DNA from: Paraburkholderia madseniana
GTDB lineage: Bacteria; Pseudomonadota; Gammaproteobacteria; Burkholderiales; Burkholderiaceae
Reading direction: 5' to 3'
DNA: 36,573 nucleotides
Assembly: GCF_009690905.1 (NCBI RefSeq)
Contig: NZ_VOSW01000095.1
Span: 1 to 36,573, forward strand
In this document: piece by piece, positions 8,018-16,222 of the stretch
Layout: every line of letters starts with the position of its first letter
How positions within the stretch are numbered: position 1 is the first letter of the stretch
Position numbers and translations under genes: made by a program
The notes under the pieces: model-generated
The model's database searches: none
What the model saw: only the letters and a program-made list of their open reading frames with translations
What the model was told of the DNA's origin: nothing

Positions 8018-9994
8018 ATGAGCGATACGATTCGTCTGGACGGCCGCGTGCTGTACCTGTCACAGGACCCCGCGGTGATCGAGGCGCAACTTGCCGGTGA
8101 AAATTTCACGCGCGCCACCGCCGGTGCGCTGCGCGATAACGTCTCCACTGACGAAATCACACCGGTCACCGTCATGCTCACCTATGACGAACGCCTCGGC
8201 CAGTATCCGTACGTCGGCTTCAAGGCCGGCGAGCGCATGCCGATCGGCCGCCATGCGGTCAAGAACGGTGGCTTCCAGGTGACGGTGGCGGGCAAGCGCT
8301 ACGGCAAGGGGTCGTCGCGCGAATCGAGCCCGTTGGCGGAGTTGTCGGCGGGCATTCGCCTGATCGTCGCGGAGAGTTTCGAGCGTATCTATCAGCAGAA
8401 CTGCGACAACATCGGCATTCTCACGACCACCGATTTCTCCGTGCTCGATCGTCTGATCGCGGGAGAGACGGTGCCGATCGACGAGTTTCTCAAAGGCCGC
8501 GATGCGCTCACGCAGCAGATCATTCGCAGCGGTGGCTTGCTTGCGTACAGCAAGTTCGCGAACTGGCCGGCGCCGCGTGTGCGGGAGATGGCAAACCCGG
8601 CAAACGCGGCCAACGCAGCGAATGCGGCAAGCACCGCCGAACCGAAGACGCTGGTCGAGAAGATCATCGAGCGCCATCTTCATCCCGGCATTGAAAGCGC
8701 GCAGCGCGGCGACGGCGTGTTCATCGCCGCCGACTGGCGCTTCAGCCACGACTATTTCACCGGCATGTGCGCGCATCTGATGCATCGCGCGTTCGGCAAG
8801 CCCGCGCCGCTGCATGCGCCGGATCACATCATCGCGTTCCAGGATCACCTGGTGCTCGCTTCGCAAAGCATTCCGCACGTGCGCGACGGATTGCTGCCGG
8901 GCGTTGCCAATCTGATGGAAGGGCATACGTCGTTCTCGCGCGACTATCCGGTGCGCTCGCACGGCGCGCTCGACAACTCGCCGGGTTCCGAAGGCATCTG
9001 TCATGCGTTGATGGCCGAGCAGTACGCATTGCCAGGACAGGTTGCATGCGGCACCGACTCGCATACGCCGCATTCCGGCGCGCTCGGCTGCCTTGCATTC
9101 GGTGCGGGCGCAACGGAAATCGCCAATAGCTGGGTGACGGGCTACGTGCGTTGCAAGGTGCCGGAGACCTTGCGCATTGAAATCGACGGCACGTTGCGCG
9201 AGGGCGTCACCGCGAAGGACCTCGTGCTGCACCTCTTGCAGATGGACGTGATCCGCTCGGGCGGCGCGATCGGCCTCGTGTTCGAATACGGCGGTGCCGC
9301 GGTGCGCGCGATGTCGGTCGACGAACGCGCCACGCTCACCAACATGGTCGCGGAACTGGGCGGATTCACGGGCATCGTGGAACCGGACGAACGCACCGTG
9401 GCGTTCCTGAAGGAGCGTCGCGGTGTCGATTTCGCCCTTGAAAACTGGATGAAAAGCGATGCGGGCGCCACGTATCGCGACACGATCCGCATCGACGCCA
9501 CCGCCATCGAACCGATGCTCGCGCGTCCGGGCGATCCGGGCAATGGCGTGACGGCGCCGCAACTGGAGCAGGACGTCGCAATCGATATCGCGTATGGCGG
9601 CTCGTGTACGGCGGGCAAGCGCGAAGACTTCGACTTTTATCACGAGGTATTGCGCTGGGGCGTGGAGCAGGGCATGCATGTGCCCGAGGGCACGCGTCTC
9701 TTCCTGCAATTCGGCACCATGGCCGTGCGCGCCTACTGCGAGAACCAGGGCTATTTGCCGGTTTTCGAGCGCGCGGGCGTGACGCTCGTGATGCCGGGCT
9801 GCGGTTCGTGCGCGAACTGCGGACCGGGGCAGTCGGCCGATGCGAACGAGGTGACGATCAGCGCGATCAACCGCAATTTCCCCGGCCGCTCGGGGCCGGG
9901 CAATGTGTGGCTCGCGAGCCCGTACACCGTTGCGGCGAGCGCGCTGGCCGGAAAAATCACCACCTTCGAACAATTGAAGCACGCGCGCCGCTAG
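8018..9994 (+). CDS. Single-chain aconitase/3-isopropylmalate dehydratase-like hydratase (swivel domain first)
   Basis: A 658-residue enzyme of the aconitase superfamily, which isomerises or hydrates hydroxy-di/tricarboxylates using a [4Fe-4S] cluster. Residues about 1-185 are a LeuD-like swivel domain with the substrate loop YGKGSSRESSP (95-105). An Ala/Asn linker (192-206) leads to a LeuC-like domain. Expected cluster ligands are C530 in YGGSCTAGKRED and C595/C598 in PGCGSCANCGPG; CGTDSHTPHSG (344-354) is a further active-site motif. Canonical LeuC/LeuD are two chains and canonical aconitases carry the swivel at the C-terminus, so this order is inverted. ATG at 8018 follows AAGGAG by 7 bases; ATG at 8012 is too close. 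The LysR gene lies upstream and the symporter downstream, suggesting catabolism of an imported acid. The true substrate is unknown. Confidence 0.9.
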   Translation: MSDTIRLDGRVLYLSQDPAVIEAQLAGENFTRATAGALRDNVSTDEITPVTVMLTYDERLGQYPYVGFKAGERMPIGRHAVKNGGFQVTVAGKRYGKGSSRESSPLAELSAGIRLIVAESFERIYQQNCDNIGILTTTDFSVLDRLIAGETVPIDEFLKGRDALTQQIIRSGGLLAYSKFANWPAPRVREMANPANAANAANAASTAEPKTLVEKIIERHLHPGIESAQRGDGVFIAADWRFSHDYFTGMCAHLMHRAFGKPAPLHAPDHIIAFQDHLVLASQSIPHVRDGLLPGVANLMEGHTSFSRDYPVRSHGALDNSPGSEGICHALMAEQYALPGQVACGTDSHTPHSGALGCLAFGAGATEIANSWVTGYVRCKVPETLRIEIDGTLREGVTAKDLVLHLLQMDVIRSGGAIGLVFEYGGAAVRAMSVDERATLTNMVAELGGFTGIVEPDERTVAFLKERRGVDFALENWMKSDAGATYRDTIRIDATAIEPMLARPGDPGNGVTAPQLEQDVAIDIAYGGSCTAGKREDFDFYHEVLRWGVEQGMHVPEGTRLFLQFGTMAVRAYCENQGYLPVFERAGVTLVMPGCGSCANCGPGQSADANEVTISAINRNFPGRSGPGNVWLASPYTVAASALAGKITTFEQLKHARR

Positions 9995-10129
9995 AATGCT
10001 GGCCGGACCTTGCGGCCCGGCATCGTGGTGCGCGTGACATACGAAAGTACCCAAGGCCGGCACAAGACCGGCCGCGGCGAGCATCATCGTGCATCGCCTG
10101 AATGACCGCATCACCAGGAGACAAACAAT

Positions 10130-11599
10130 ATGGCATCCCCCGATCACGCCGGGTCCGTCGCGCGCAGCGCCGGCGGCGCGGCGTCTTCCGCAAGCGCGAC
10201 TGCCGCGGCGTCCGCTGCATCCACCACGCTCGACGCCGGTAGCATCTCCGCGCGCCTCGACCGACTGCCCGCCACGCGCTCTGTGTGGAAACTGGTGGTG
10301 CTGCTGAGCCTCGGCTTCTTCTTCGAACTCTACGACCTGCTGTACTCGGGCTACGTCGCGCCTGGCCTCGTCAAAAGCGGCCTGCTGACCGCAACGACGC
10401 ACGGCCTGTTCGGCTCGACCGGCGTCGCGAGTTTCATCGCCGCACTGTTCAGCGGGCTGTTCATCGGCACGATCGCGTGCGGCTTTCTGGCGGATCGCTT
10501 CGGCCGCCGCGCCGTGTTCACGTATTCGCTGCTGTGGTACACGGCGGCCAACGTCGTGATGGCGTTTCAGGAAACGGCGACGGGTTTGAACTTCTGGCGC
10601 TTCGTGGCGGGCGTCGGTATCGGCGTCGAGCTGGTGACAATCGGCACGTATATCTCGGAGCTGGTGCCCAAGCAGATTCGTGGCCGCGCTTTCGCATGCG
10701 AGCAGGCCGTTGGTTTTACGGCCGTCCCGGTGGTGGCTTTTCTCTCTTATCTATTGGTGCCGCGCACGCTGTTCGGCCTCGACGGCTGGCGCTGGGTGGT
10801 GCTGATCGGCGCACACGGTGCGCTGTTTGTCTGGTGGATCCGGCGCGCGTTGCCGGAAAGCCCGCGTTGGCTTGCGCAACAAGGGCGTCTCGCGGAAGCC
10901 GATCGCGTGATGAGCGAACTCGAAGCGAAAGTACGCAGCGAATACGGCAGTGAACTGCCGCCGCCGGCGCCGCCCGCACCGGTCGCGCCGCGCGGCAGCT
11001 TCCGCGATATGTGGGTGCCGCCGTACCGCAGCCGCACGCTGATGATGACGATCTTCAATATCTTCCAGACCGTCGGTTTTTACGGCTTTGCGAACTGGGT
11101 GCCGACGCTGCTGATCAAGCAGGGCATTACGATCACCACTAGCCTGATGTACTCGAGCGTGATCGCGTTGGCCGCGCCGATCGGTCCGGTGATTGGCCTC
11201 TTTATCGGCGACCGCTTCGAGCGTAAGACGGTGATCGTGGTGATGGCGGCCGTGAATATTGTGTGCGGTTTGTGGTTCAGCCGGGCGTCCGGTGCGGTGC
11301 TGCTGGTGAGCCTCGGCGTGTGTCTGACGCTCGCGGGCAACATCATTTCGTACAGCTACCATGCGTATCAGACCGAGCTTTTTCCGACAAGTATCCGCGC
11401 GCGGGCGGTGGGTTTCGTCTATTCGTGGAGCCGCTTCTCGGCGATTTTCACGGCCTTTCTGATCGCTGCCGTGTTGAAGCACTTCGGGACGACTGGTGTG
11501 TTTGTGTTCATCGCCGGGGCAATGCTGATTGTGATGCTGGCGATCGGCTTGATGGGGCCGCGGACGAAGGGGCTCGAGCTGGAGAAGATTTCCAGGTAG
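10130..11599 (+). CDS. MFS metabolite:H+ symporter
   Basis: A 489-residue transporter. A low-complexity Ala/Ser-rich cytoplasmic tail of about 45 residues precedes 12 membrane helices. Sugar/metabolite-porter motifs are visible: GFLADRFGRRAVF in loop 2-3, LPESPRWLAQQGR after helix 6, and ELFPTSIRARAVG in the second half. Such proteins import organic acids, aromatic acids or sugars with protons through the inner membrane. ATG at 10130 follows AGGAG by 9 bases. It lies 135 bp after the hydratase gene on the same strand; a GGCCGG/CCGGCC hairpin (10055-10073) sits in the gap, so transcription may be partly attenuated. It is likely the importer for the hydratase pathway. Confidence 0.88.
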   Translation: MASPDHAGSVARSAGGAASSASATAAASAASTTLDAGSISARLDRLPATRSVWKLVVLLSLGFFFELYDLLYSGYVAPGLVKSGLLTATTHGLFGSTGVASFIAALFSGLFIGTIACGFLADRFGRRAVFTYSLLWYTAANVVMAFQETATGLNFWRFVAGVGIGVELVTIGTYISELVPKQIRGRAFACEQAVGFTAVPVVAFLSYLLVPRTLFGLDGWRWVVLIGAHGALFVWWIRRALPESPRWLAQQGRLAEADRVMSELEAKVRSEYGSELPPPAPPAPVAPRGSFRDMWVPPYRSRTLMMTIFNIFQTVGFYGFANWVPTLLIKQGITITTSLMYSSVIALAAPIGPVIGLFIGDRFERKTVIVVMAAVNIVCGLWFSRASGAVLLVSLGVCLTLAGNIISYSYHAYQTELFPTSIRARAVGFVYSWSRFSAIFTAFLIAAVLKHFGTTGVFVFIAGAMLIVMLAIGLMGPRTKGLELEKISR

Positions 11600-11722
11600 T
11601 CGGGCGTGGGGCACGAATGAGTGCTCCCGACTCATCCAGACGGCCCAGGCAAGAAGAACGGCCGACCCGCTGCTGACAGTCATGAATCCGGCACCGGAAT
11701 GGTCAACATCCGCCCACCGATA

Positions 11723-12136
11723 TCAAGCGGCTGCTGAAGTCTGCCTGTGTGCAATAAAGTCAATTTCGACGAGCGCGTCCCGCGCCAATCCAGTCACGCC
11801 GATGCAAGTCCGCGCCGGCAATTTCGCAGGCGGGAAGTAGGCAGCATAGACCGCGTTCATCGTCGCGTAATCGCGTTTGAACTCGGTCAGAAAGATCCGC
11901 GCGGAGACGACATCTTCGAGCCCAAGCCCGATCCCCTTTAACACGAGAACCAGATTGTCCATCACCCGGGTTGTCTGTGCGGCAACACCTTCGGGAAGCG
12001 GGGCGTTGTCATCGTCAGGCGATGTCGGCATCTGGCCAGTGAGAAACACCCAGCCGTGCTGCTCGGTGGCATGAGAAAAGGGACCGACTGGCGTAGGCGC
12101 ATCCTCAACCATCCAGAATCTCGTCGATAAATCCAT
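11723..12136 (-). CDS. RidA (YjgF/YER057c/UK114) family protein
   Basis: A 137-residue protein of normal RidA length. RidA proteins are cytosolic trimers that hydrolyse reactive enamines/imines such as 2-aminoacrylate. The conserved arginine that binds the imino-acid carboxylate is present in LPARTCIGVTGLARDALVEI near the C-terminus, and FLTGQMPTSPD and VVSARIFLTEF match the family. ATG at 12136 follows GGAG by 9 bases. It is the last minus-strand gene of the amidase cluster, 79 bp after the AraC-amidase fusion, with a terminator-like hairpin in between. This context suggests a detoxifying role linked to amide or amino-compound breakdown, which is inference. Confidence 0.9.
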   Translation of the reverse strand: MDLSTRFWMVEDAPTPVGPFSHATEQHGWVFLTGQMPTSPDDDNAPLPEGVAAQTTRVMDNLVLVLKGIGLGLEDVVSARIFLTEFKRDYATMNAVYAAYFPPAKLPARTCIGVTGLARDALVEIDFIAHRQTSAAA

Positions 12137-12152
12137 CTACCGTAACTCCATG

Positions 12153-12183
12153 AAAAAAGAAAAGCGTCGTACGCGTACGACGC
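12153..12183 (-). terminator. Perfect palindrome plus T-tract between the fusion gene and ridA-like gene
   Basis: On the minus strand the perfect 20-bp palindrome GCGTCGTACGCGTACGACGC (12183-12164) is followed at once by TTTTCTTTTTT. This has the form of a rho-independent terminator. It ends about 16 bases before the RidA start codon, just ahead of that gene's ribosome binding site, so it may end or attenuate the amidase transcript. Confidence 0.7.
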
Positions 12184-12215
12184 CTGGCAGCGCCATAGCG
12201 AACGTCACAAAATAA

Positions 12216-14711
12216 TTAATCCGCGAACAAGGCCTTGCGGATAATCGCGTGCATCCCCCAGTTGCCGTCGACAACCTGTGTCACGCCGAAGTCGACCGCA
12301 ACCGACATCAACGAGATTGCTTCATCTTCGGTGAGACCCTTGGTCGTCATCAGAAAGCGGCGCGTCTTGATGAACGCGTCGCGCATCGCGAGGTCTAGCG
12401 TCGACTTCTCGTAGACCTTGCTCTGCGCGTGCGTGCCGAATTCAGTCAGATAGTTTGCATGGCTGAAGCCGTGCAGCACCCACTCTTCGGGGGTTTCGAC
12501 GAGCGGATACGTGAGGTCCGCATACGGTTGACCGGCAAGTGTCGCTCTCTTGTGCAACACCAGTTGGAAGTCGCCGGTCAGCGAGCATTCGATGGCGGTC
12601 CCACACAGCTCCGAATCGCCCTGCGACGCGTGCGGATCCCCGACTGACAGCAACGCGCCGGGAACGCCAATCGGCAGATAGACGCTTGCGCCCTGCGCGA
12701 CACGCCAGTTGTCCAGGTTGCCGCCGAACGCGGACGGCGGGATCGAATCGATGAGGCCGTCCTGTTGCGGCGCGACCGCGATCAGGCCGAAATGCGGGCG
12801 CACGGGAATCTTGACACCCTTCAGGATCCCGTGATTCTCCTCGACCGTCGAATGGTCGACGGGCACGCCCGGATAATCGATCGTTGCATGCACCACACCG
12901 AACGGATCGCGCTGCGGCGTCCAGCGGTAGTTGTAGACCGCACGTGCATATGGCGGACCGTCGTGCGGCTGCGGCTCGGCGTCGAGTTCATAAATCGTGA
13001 CAACTTCGCGCGGTTTAGGCTCGGTCAACAGCTCGCGGTAATGGAAGCCCCACCACGCGGCCGCATTGCTGCCGAACGCGCGCCCGCTGAATTGCGGATT
13101 CGCGCAGCGCCGCGGATGTACATCGAGAATCCTGACTTCCAATACGTCGCCCGGTTCGGCGCCGCGCACCGCGATCGGACCAGTGCAGATATGCACCCCG
13201 AACCCTTCGCCGGCGCCGCGTCCGTAGATCGATGCATCGATCGGCCCGGCACCGCGCCGGTTCACGTTCTTGCGCTCTGCGGTCCAGTGGAACACGCTTT
13301 CGGCGCCTGGGTCACCGGCAACCATGCGCGCCCAGTCGTCCGATGCATGCTGCGTCAGCGTCTCTATCGTCACGGTATCGCCGCTGTCGACTTCGAGCAC
13401 CGGCTTCAGGTCGTGCGAAAAATAGCCCCAGTGCACCGTGTTTGCCGTCGCACGCAACAGGTGGTGGCGCGGCTTGCCCGGCCGGCGGGCGACGCCCCTT
13501 GTGGACTCGGTCCGCGTCTCGACGGTGGGGCTGGCCACGACCGTACCCGCATCGTCGAGCGTTGCTTCCCGCGGCCGCGCTTGCGCGCTGGCCTGCGCCG
13601 CGGCTTGCGCATGGAGCAGCAGCGCTTCCGTGTTGAACGGCAGTCCGCGCGAAATGCGCTGCACCAGATGCCGGGCCAGATCCAGGCTCGCTTCGTTACG
13701 GAAGGCACGCGGCGAGGTGTGATACTGGTCGCGAAACGCACGGCTGAAATGCGCGGGATCGTTGAAACCCCAACGGAAGCAGATATCCGAGATCGACATC
13801 TTTTCGTGTAGCGGATCGACTAGTTCGGCCCTGCAACGTTCGAGGCGGCGCAGCCGCAAATAGGTGGAGAAGCTCTGGCCAGCGGTTTCGAACAGCTTTT
13901 GCAGGTAGCGCTGCGAGACGCGCTCTTCTGTGGCGAGAAGCGCGAGACTGATTTTCGGGTCGCTGAGCCGCTCATCGATACTGCGGCAAACGCGCGAGAA
14001 GATGGCCGCCTGCGACGATGTCAGCCCGCTGATCGGCGTTTCGCGCTGATGCACTGCGAGAATCGCTACCAGGAACTCAATCAGCGCGAGTTCAAGCGGA
14101 CGCAACTCGTTGGCCGACAACGTGTCCACGCTTTCCGCCAGCGACGCCAGAAAACCGGAAAACACATGTCCGATGCCGGCATCTCCGGCGATCCGCCCGG
14201 CACACATCGACGACGGCGCAAGCAGCCGCCCTCTGATCGCCGCACGCGGTATACGCACGACAAAGGCGCGGAAATCCGTGGCGAAAACCAGCGAGCAACC
14301 CTCGCGTGACGGCAGATAGACGAGGTCGTTCAACGTCAGGGGCTGGCGTCGGCCGTCGGCGAGCAGCGTCGCCACGCCGTCAAGGTGCAGCATGATCAGC
14401 ACGCTGTCGCCGCCGGCAGCATTCGGCTCGAGCGTCTGCGCAACGGACGCCAGCAGGCTCAGATCGAAGCCCCCGACCGACCGCTGCGTCTGGATCGTCC
14501 CGTGCAACGCTCGTGCCGGAGGTATTGCGCCGCTACGCCATCCCATCCTGTCGAGCGCTTCCCGCCAGGCGCGCAGCCGTTCGACTTCCGGATAGGATTC
14601 GGTAGTAAAGCGCAGCAGATCCAAGTGGACTCCAGGGCCGATGCCTGCGGCGCGAGCGCGTCGCAGGGCGCCCGCTACCCTTGGATGGATTCGGGGAGCC
14701 GGACGGGTCAT
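12216..14711 (-). CDS. AraC-family regulator fused to a full-length acetamidase/formamidase
   Basis: One uninterrupted reading frame of 831 residues. Residues about 30-200 resemble the sensor half of AraC proteins of the AraC-binding-like type (LRAWREALDRMGW). Residues about 235-340 form the double helix-turn-helix (KISLALLATEERVSQRYLQK and DICFRWGFNDPAHFSRAFRD). A roughly 75-residue Ala/Gln/Arg-rich linker follows. Residues about 415-831 form a complete FmdA/AmdA-type amidase with AGDPGAESVFHW, GAEPGDVLEVRILDV and LSVGDPHASQGDSELCGTAIE. The amidase half aligns without gaps to the first residues of the free amidase next door (HH at its residues 3-4), and no ATG or GTG lies at the junction. 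ATG at 14711 is chosen because it precedes the AraC similarity; upstream in-frame starts extend into non-family sequence and a good ribosome site is lacking. Confidence 0.88.
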   Translation of the reverse strand: MTRPAPRIHPRVAGALRRARAAGIGPGVHLDLLRFTTESYPEVERLRAWREALDRMGWRSGAIPPARALHGTIQTQRSVGGFDLSLLASVAQTLEPNAAGGDSVLIMLHLDGVATLLADGRRQPLTLNDLVYLPSREGCSLVFATDFRAFVVRIPRAAIRGRLLAPSSMCAGRIAGDAGIGHVFSGFLASLAESVDTLSANELRPLELALIEFLVAILAVHQRETPISGLTSSQAAIFSRVCRSIDERLSDPKISLALLATEERVSQRYLQKLFETAGQSFSTYLRLRRLERCRAELVDPLHEKMSISDICFRWGFNDPAHFSRAFRDQYHTSPRAFRNEASLDLARHLVQRISRGLPFNTEALLLHAQAAAQASAQARPREATLDDAGTVVASPTVETRTESTRGVARRPGKPRHHLLRATANTVHWGYFSHDLKPVLEVDSGDTVTIETLTQHASDDWARMVAGDPGAESVFHWTAERKNVNRRGAGPIDASIYGRGAGEGFGVHICTGPIAVRGAEPGDVLEVRILDVHPRRCANPQFSGRAFGSNAAAWWGFHYRELLTEPKPREVVTIYELDAEPQPHDGPPYARAVYNYRWTPQRDPFGVVHATIDYPGVPVDHSTVEENHGILKGVKIPVRPHFGLIAVAPQQDGLIDSIPPSAFGGNLDNWRVAQGASVYLPIGVPGALLSVGDPHASQGDSELCGTAIECSLTGDFQLVLHKRATLAGQPYADLTYPLVETPEEWVLHGFSHANYLTEFGTHAQSKVYEKSTLDLAMRDAFIKTRRFLMTTKGLTEDEAISLMSVAVDFGVTQVVDGNWGMHAIIRKALFAD

Positions 14712-14833
14712 CGCAGAAGAGCAATATTCGCGCCATCGCACGTCGACTGCATCGATGATGCCCGGCCGGCCCTGAGCGGCAGCGCGCGCGAGGCCGCCAC
14801 AGTCGTGCGCGAGACCGCACCAGCAGCGCGCAT

Positions 14834-14852
14834 ATGCACCGTACCGATGCAT
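14834..14852 (-). promoter_or_regulatory. Imperfect palindrome upstream of the AraC-amidase gene (candidate operator)
   Basis: On the minus strand ATGCATCGGTACGGTGCAT pairs with itself at 7 of 9 positions. It starts 123 bp upstream of the chosen fusion start, in the 196-bp gap after the free amidase gene. It matches 12 of 19 bases of a site at 18818-18836 upstream of the first gene of the cluster, in the same orientation. Confidence 0.35.
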
Positions 14853-14907
14853 CCGGCACGCCAGCCCTTGTGGGCTCCGCATCGCCTCGCGGCCCACACG
14901 GGAACGC

Positions 14908-16158
14908 TCAGCCCCGCGCGCCGTCGACGAAGACGTTCTTGCGAATCGAACCATGCACGCCCCAGTTGCCGTCGACAACTTGCGTGACGCCGAAATCCGC
15001 GGCGACCGACATCAGCGCGATGGCCTCGTCCTCGCTCAGCCTGTGTACGGTCATCAGGAAGCGGCGCAGCTTGCGAAACGCGTCGCGCATCGCCTTGTCG
15101 AGGCTGGAGTGCTGTGCCACCTCGATCTGTCCGGCCGGGCCGAGTGCCGCCAGGTAGTTCGGGAAGGTGAAGCCGTACACCGACCATTGGTCGTCGGTTT
15201 CCAGCATCGGGTGCGTGAGGCCTTCGAGGATCGTGCCGCCCAGGTCGTTCTTTTTGTGCAGCACGAATTCGAAGTCCCCCGTCAACGAGGTCTCGATCGC
15301 GGTACCGCCGAGCTCGCTGTCGCCCTGAGCCGCATGCGGATCGCCGACCGAAAAGAATGCGCCTTCGACGGCGACCGGGTAATACATCCGCGCCCCCTTG
15401 CCGACACGCCAGTCGTCGATATTGCCGCCGGTGTAGCTGGGTGGATTGGAGCTGACGTAGTCGGCCTCCGTCGGCGCCAGCCCCATCGTGCCGAAATGCA
15501 GCCTGGCCGGCACCTTCACGTTCGACAGGATGTTCTCTCGCTTGCGAACCAGCGAATGATCGACCTTCACGCCCGGATAATCGATCATCGCATGAACGAC
15601 GCCGTCCGGATCGGTCTGCGGCGTCCACACGTAGTTGTAGACCGCACGTGCGAACGGCTCGCCGGAGGTATCGAGCTCGAAGATCGTCACGACTTCACGC
15701 GGCTTCGGCTCCTCGATCAGATCGCGATAGTGGAAGCCCCAGGATGCGGCGACGTTCGAACCGAAACAACGGCCGCGATAACACGCATTGCAGCTCGGCC
15801 TCGGCCGTACGTCGAGAATCCGCACTTCGAGCACGTCGCCGGGCTCGGCCCCTTCAATCGCGACCGGCCCGGTCAGCAGATGCACGCCGACACCTTCGCC
15901 CGAACCTAGCGTAAAGGGTCCGTCGGTTGGCCCCGCGCCGCGGCGCGGCATGGCCTTGTGCTCCCGGGTCCAGTGAAAGATGCTTTCGGCGCCGGGGTCG
16001 CCCGCGACCATGCGTTCGTGATCGTCGTTTGCATGGTGTGTCAGCGTCTCGATCGTGATCCGGTCGCCGGAGCGCACCGTCAACGCCGGCTCGACTTTTT
16101 TGCTGAAGTAACCCCAATGAACCGTTTCGGGCGACACGGGGAGAGTATGGTGCTTCAT
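14908..16158 (-). CDS. Acetamidase/formamidase family amidohydrolase
   Basis: A 416-residue FmdA/AmdA-family enzyme, a cytosolic metal-dependent amidase that hydrolyses short aliphatic amides to acid and ammonia. Conserved blocks are VAGDPGAESIFHW, GAEPGDVLEVRILDV, VPARLHFGTMGLAP and FSVGDPHAAQGDSELGGTAIE. ATG at 16158 is chosen: GAGG lies upstream and the protein then opens directly into family sequence; a TTG at 16191 would add 11 residues. It is roughly two-thirds identical by eye to the enzyme half of the AraC fusion downstream, so the two are paralogues. It lies 64 bp after the ABC permease-ATPase gene on the same strand. The substrate may be an unusual amide, because a dedicated ABC importer precedes it. 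Confidence 0.92.
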   Translation of the reverse strand: MKHHTLPVSPETVHWGYFSKKVEPALTVRSGDRITIETLTHHANDDHERMVAGDPGAESIFHWTREHKAMPRRGAGPTDGPFTLGSGEGVGVHLLTGPVAIEGAEPGDVLEVRILDVRPRPSCNACYRGRCFGSNVAASWGFHYRDLIEEPKPREVVTIFELDTSGEPFARAVYNYVWTPQTDPDGVVHAMIDYPGVKVDHSLVRKRENILSNVKVPARLHFGTMGLAPTEADYVSSNPPSYTGGNIDDWRVGKGARMYYPVAVEGAFFSVGDPHAAQGDSELGGTAIETSLTGDFEFVLHKKNDLGGTILEGLTHPMLETDDQWSVYGFTFPNYLAALGPAGQIEVAQHSSLDKAMRDAFRKLRRFLMTVHRLSEDEAIALMSVAADFGVTQVVDGNWGVHGSIRKNVFVDGARG

Positions 16159-16222
16159 GTTTGTTCGAACCTCGTAAGGCGCCGGGCGCAAAGGGCCGGG
16201 CGATGCTGAATGGCGCGTGCCG

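Noticed and set aside
8060..10402. Long open minus-strand frame of about 780 codons opposite the hydratase
   Set aside because: It is antisense to a gene with clear family motifs; its Arg/His-rich translation is typical of shadow frames in high-GC DNA.
12765..13811. 348-codon plus-strand frame within the AraC-amidase gene
   Set aside because: Antisense to conserved AraC and amidase motifs; composition is a reverse-complement artefact.
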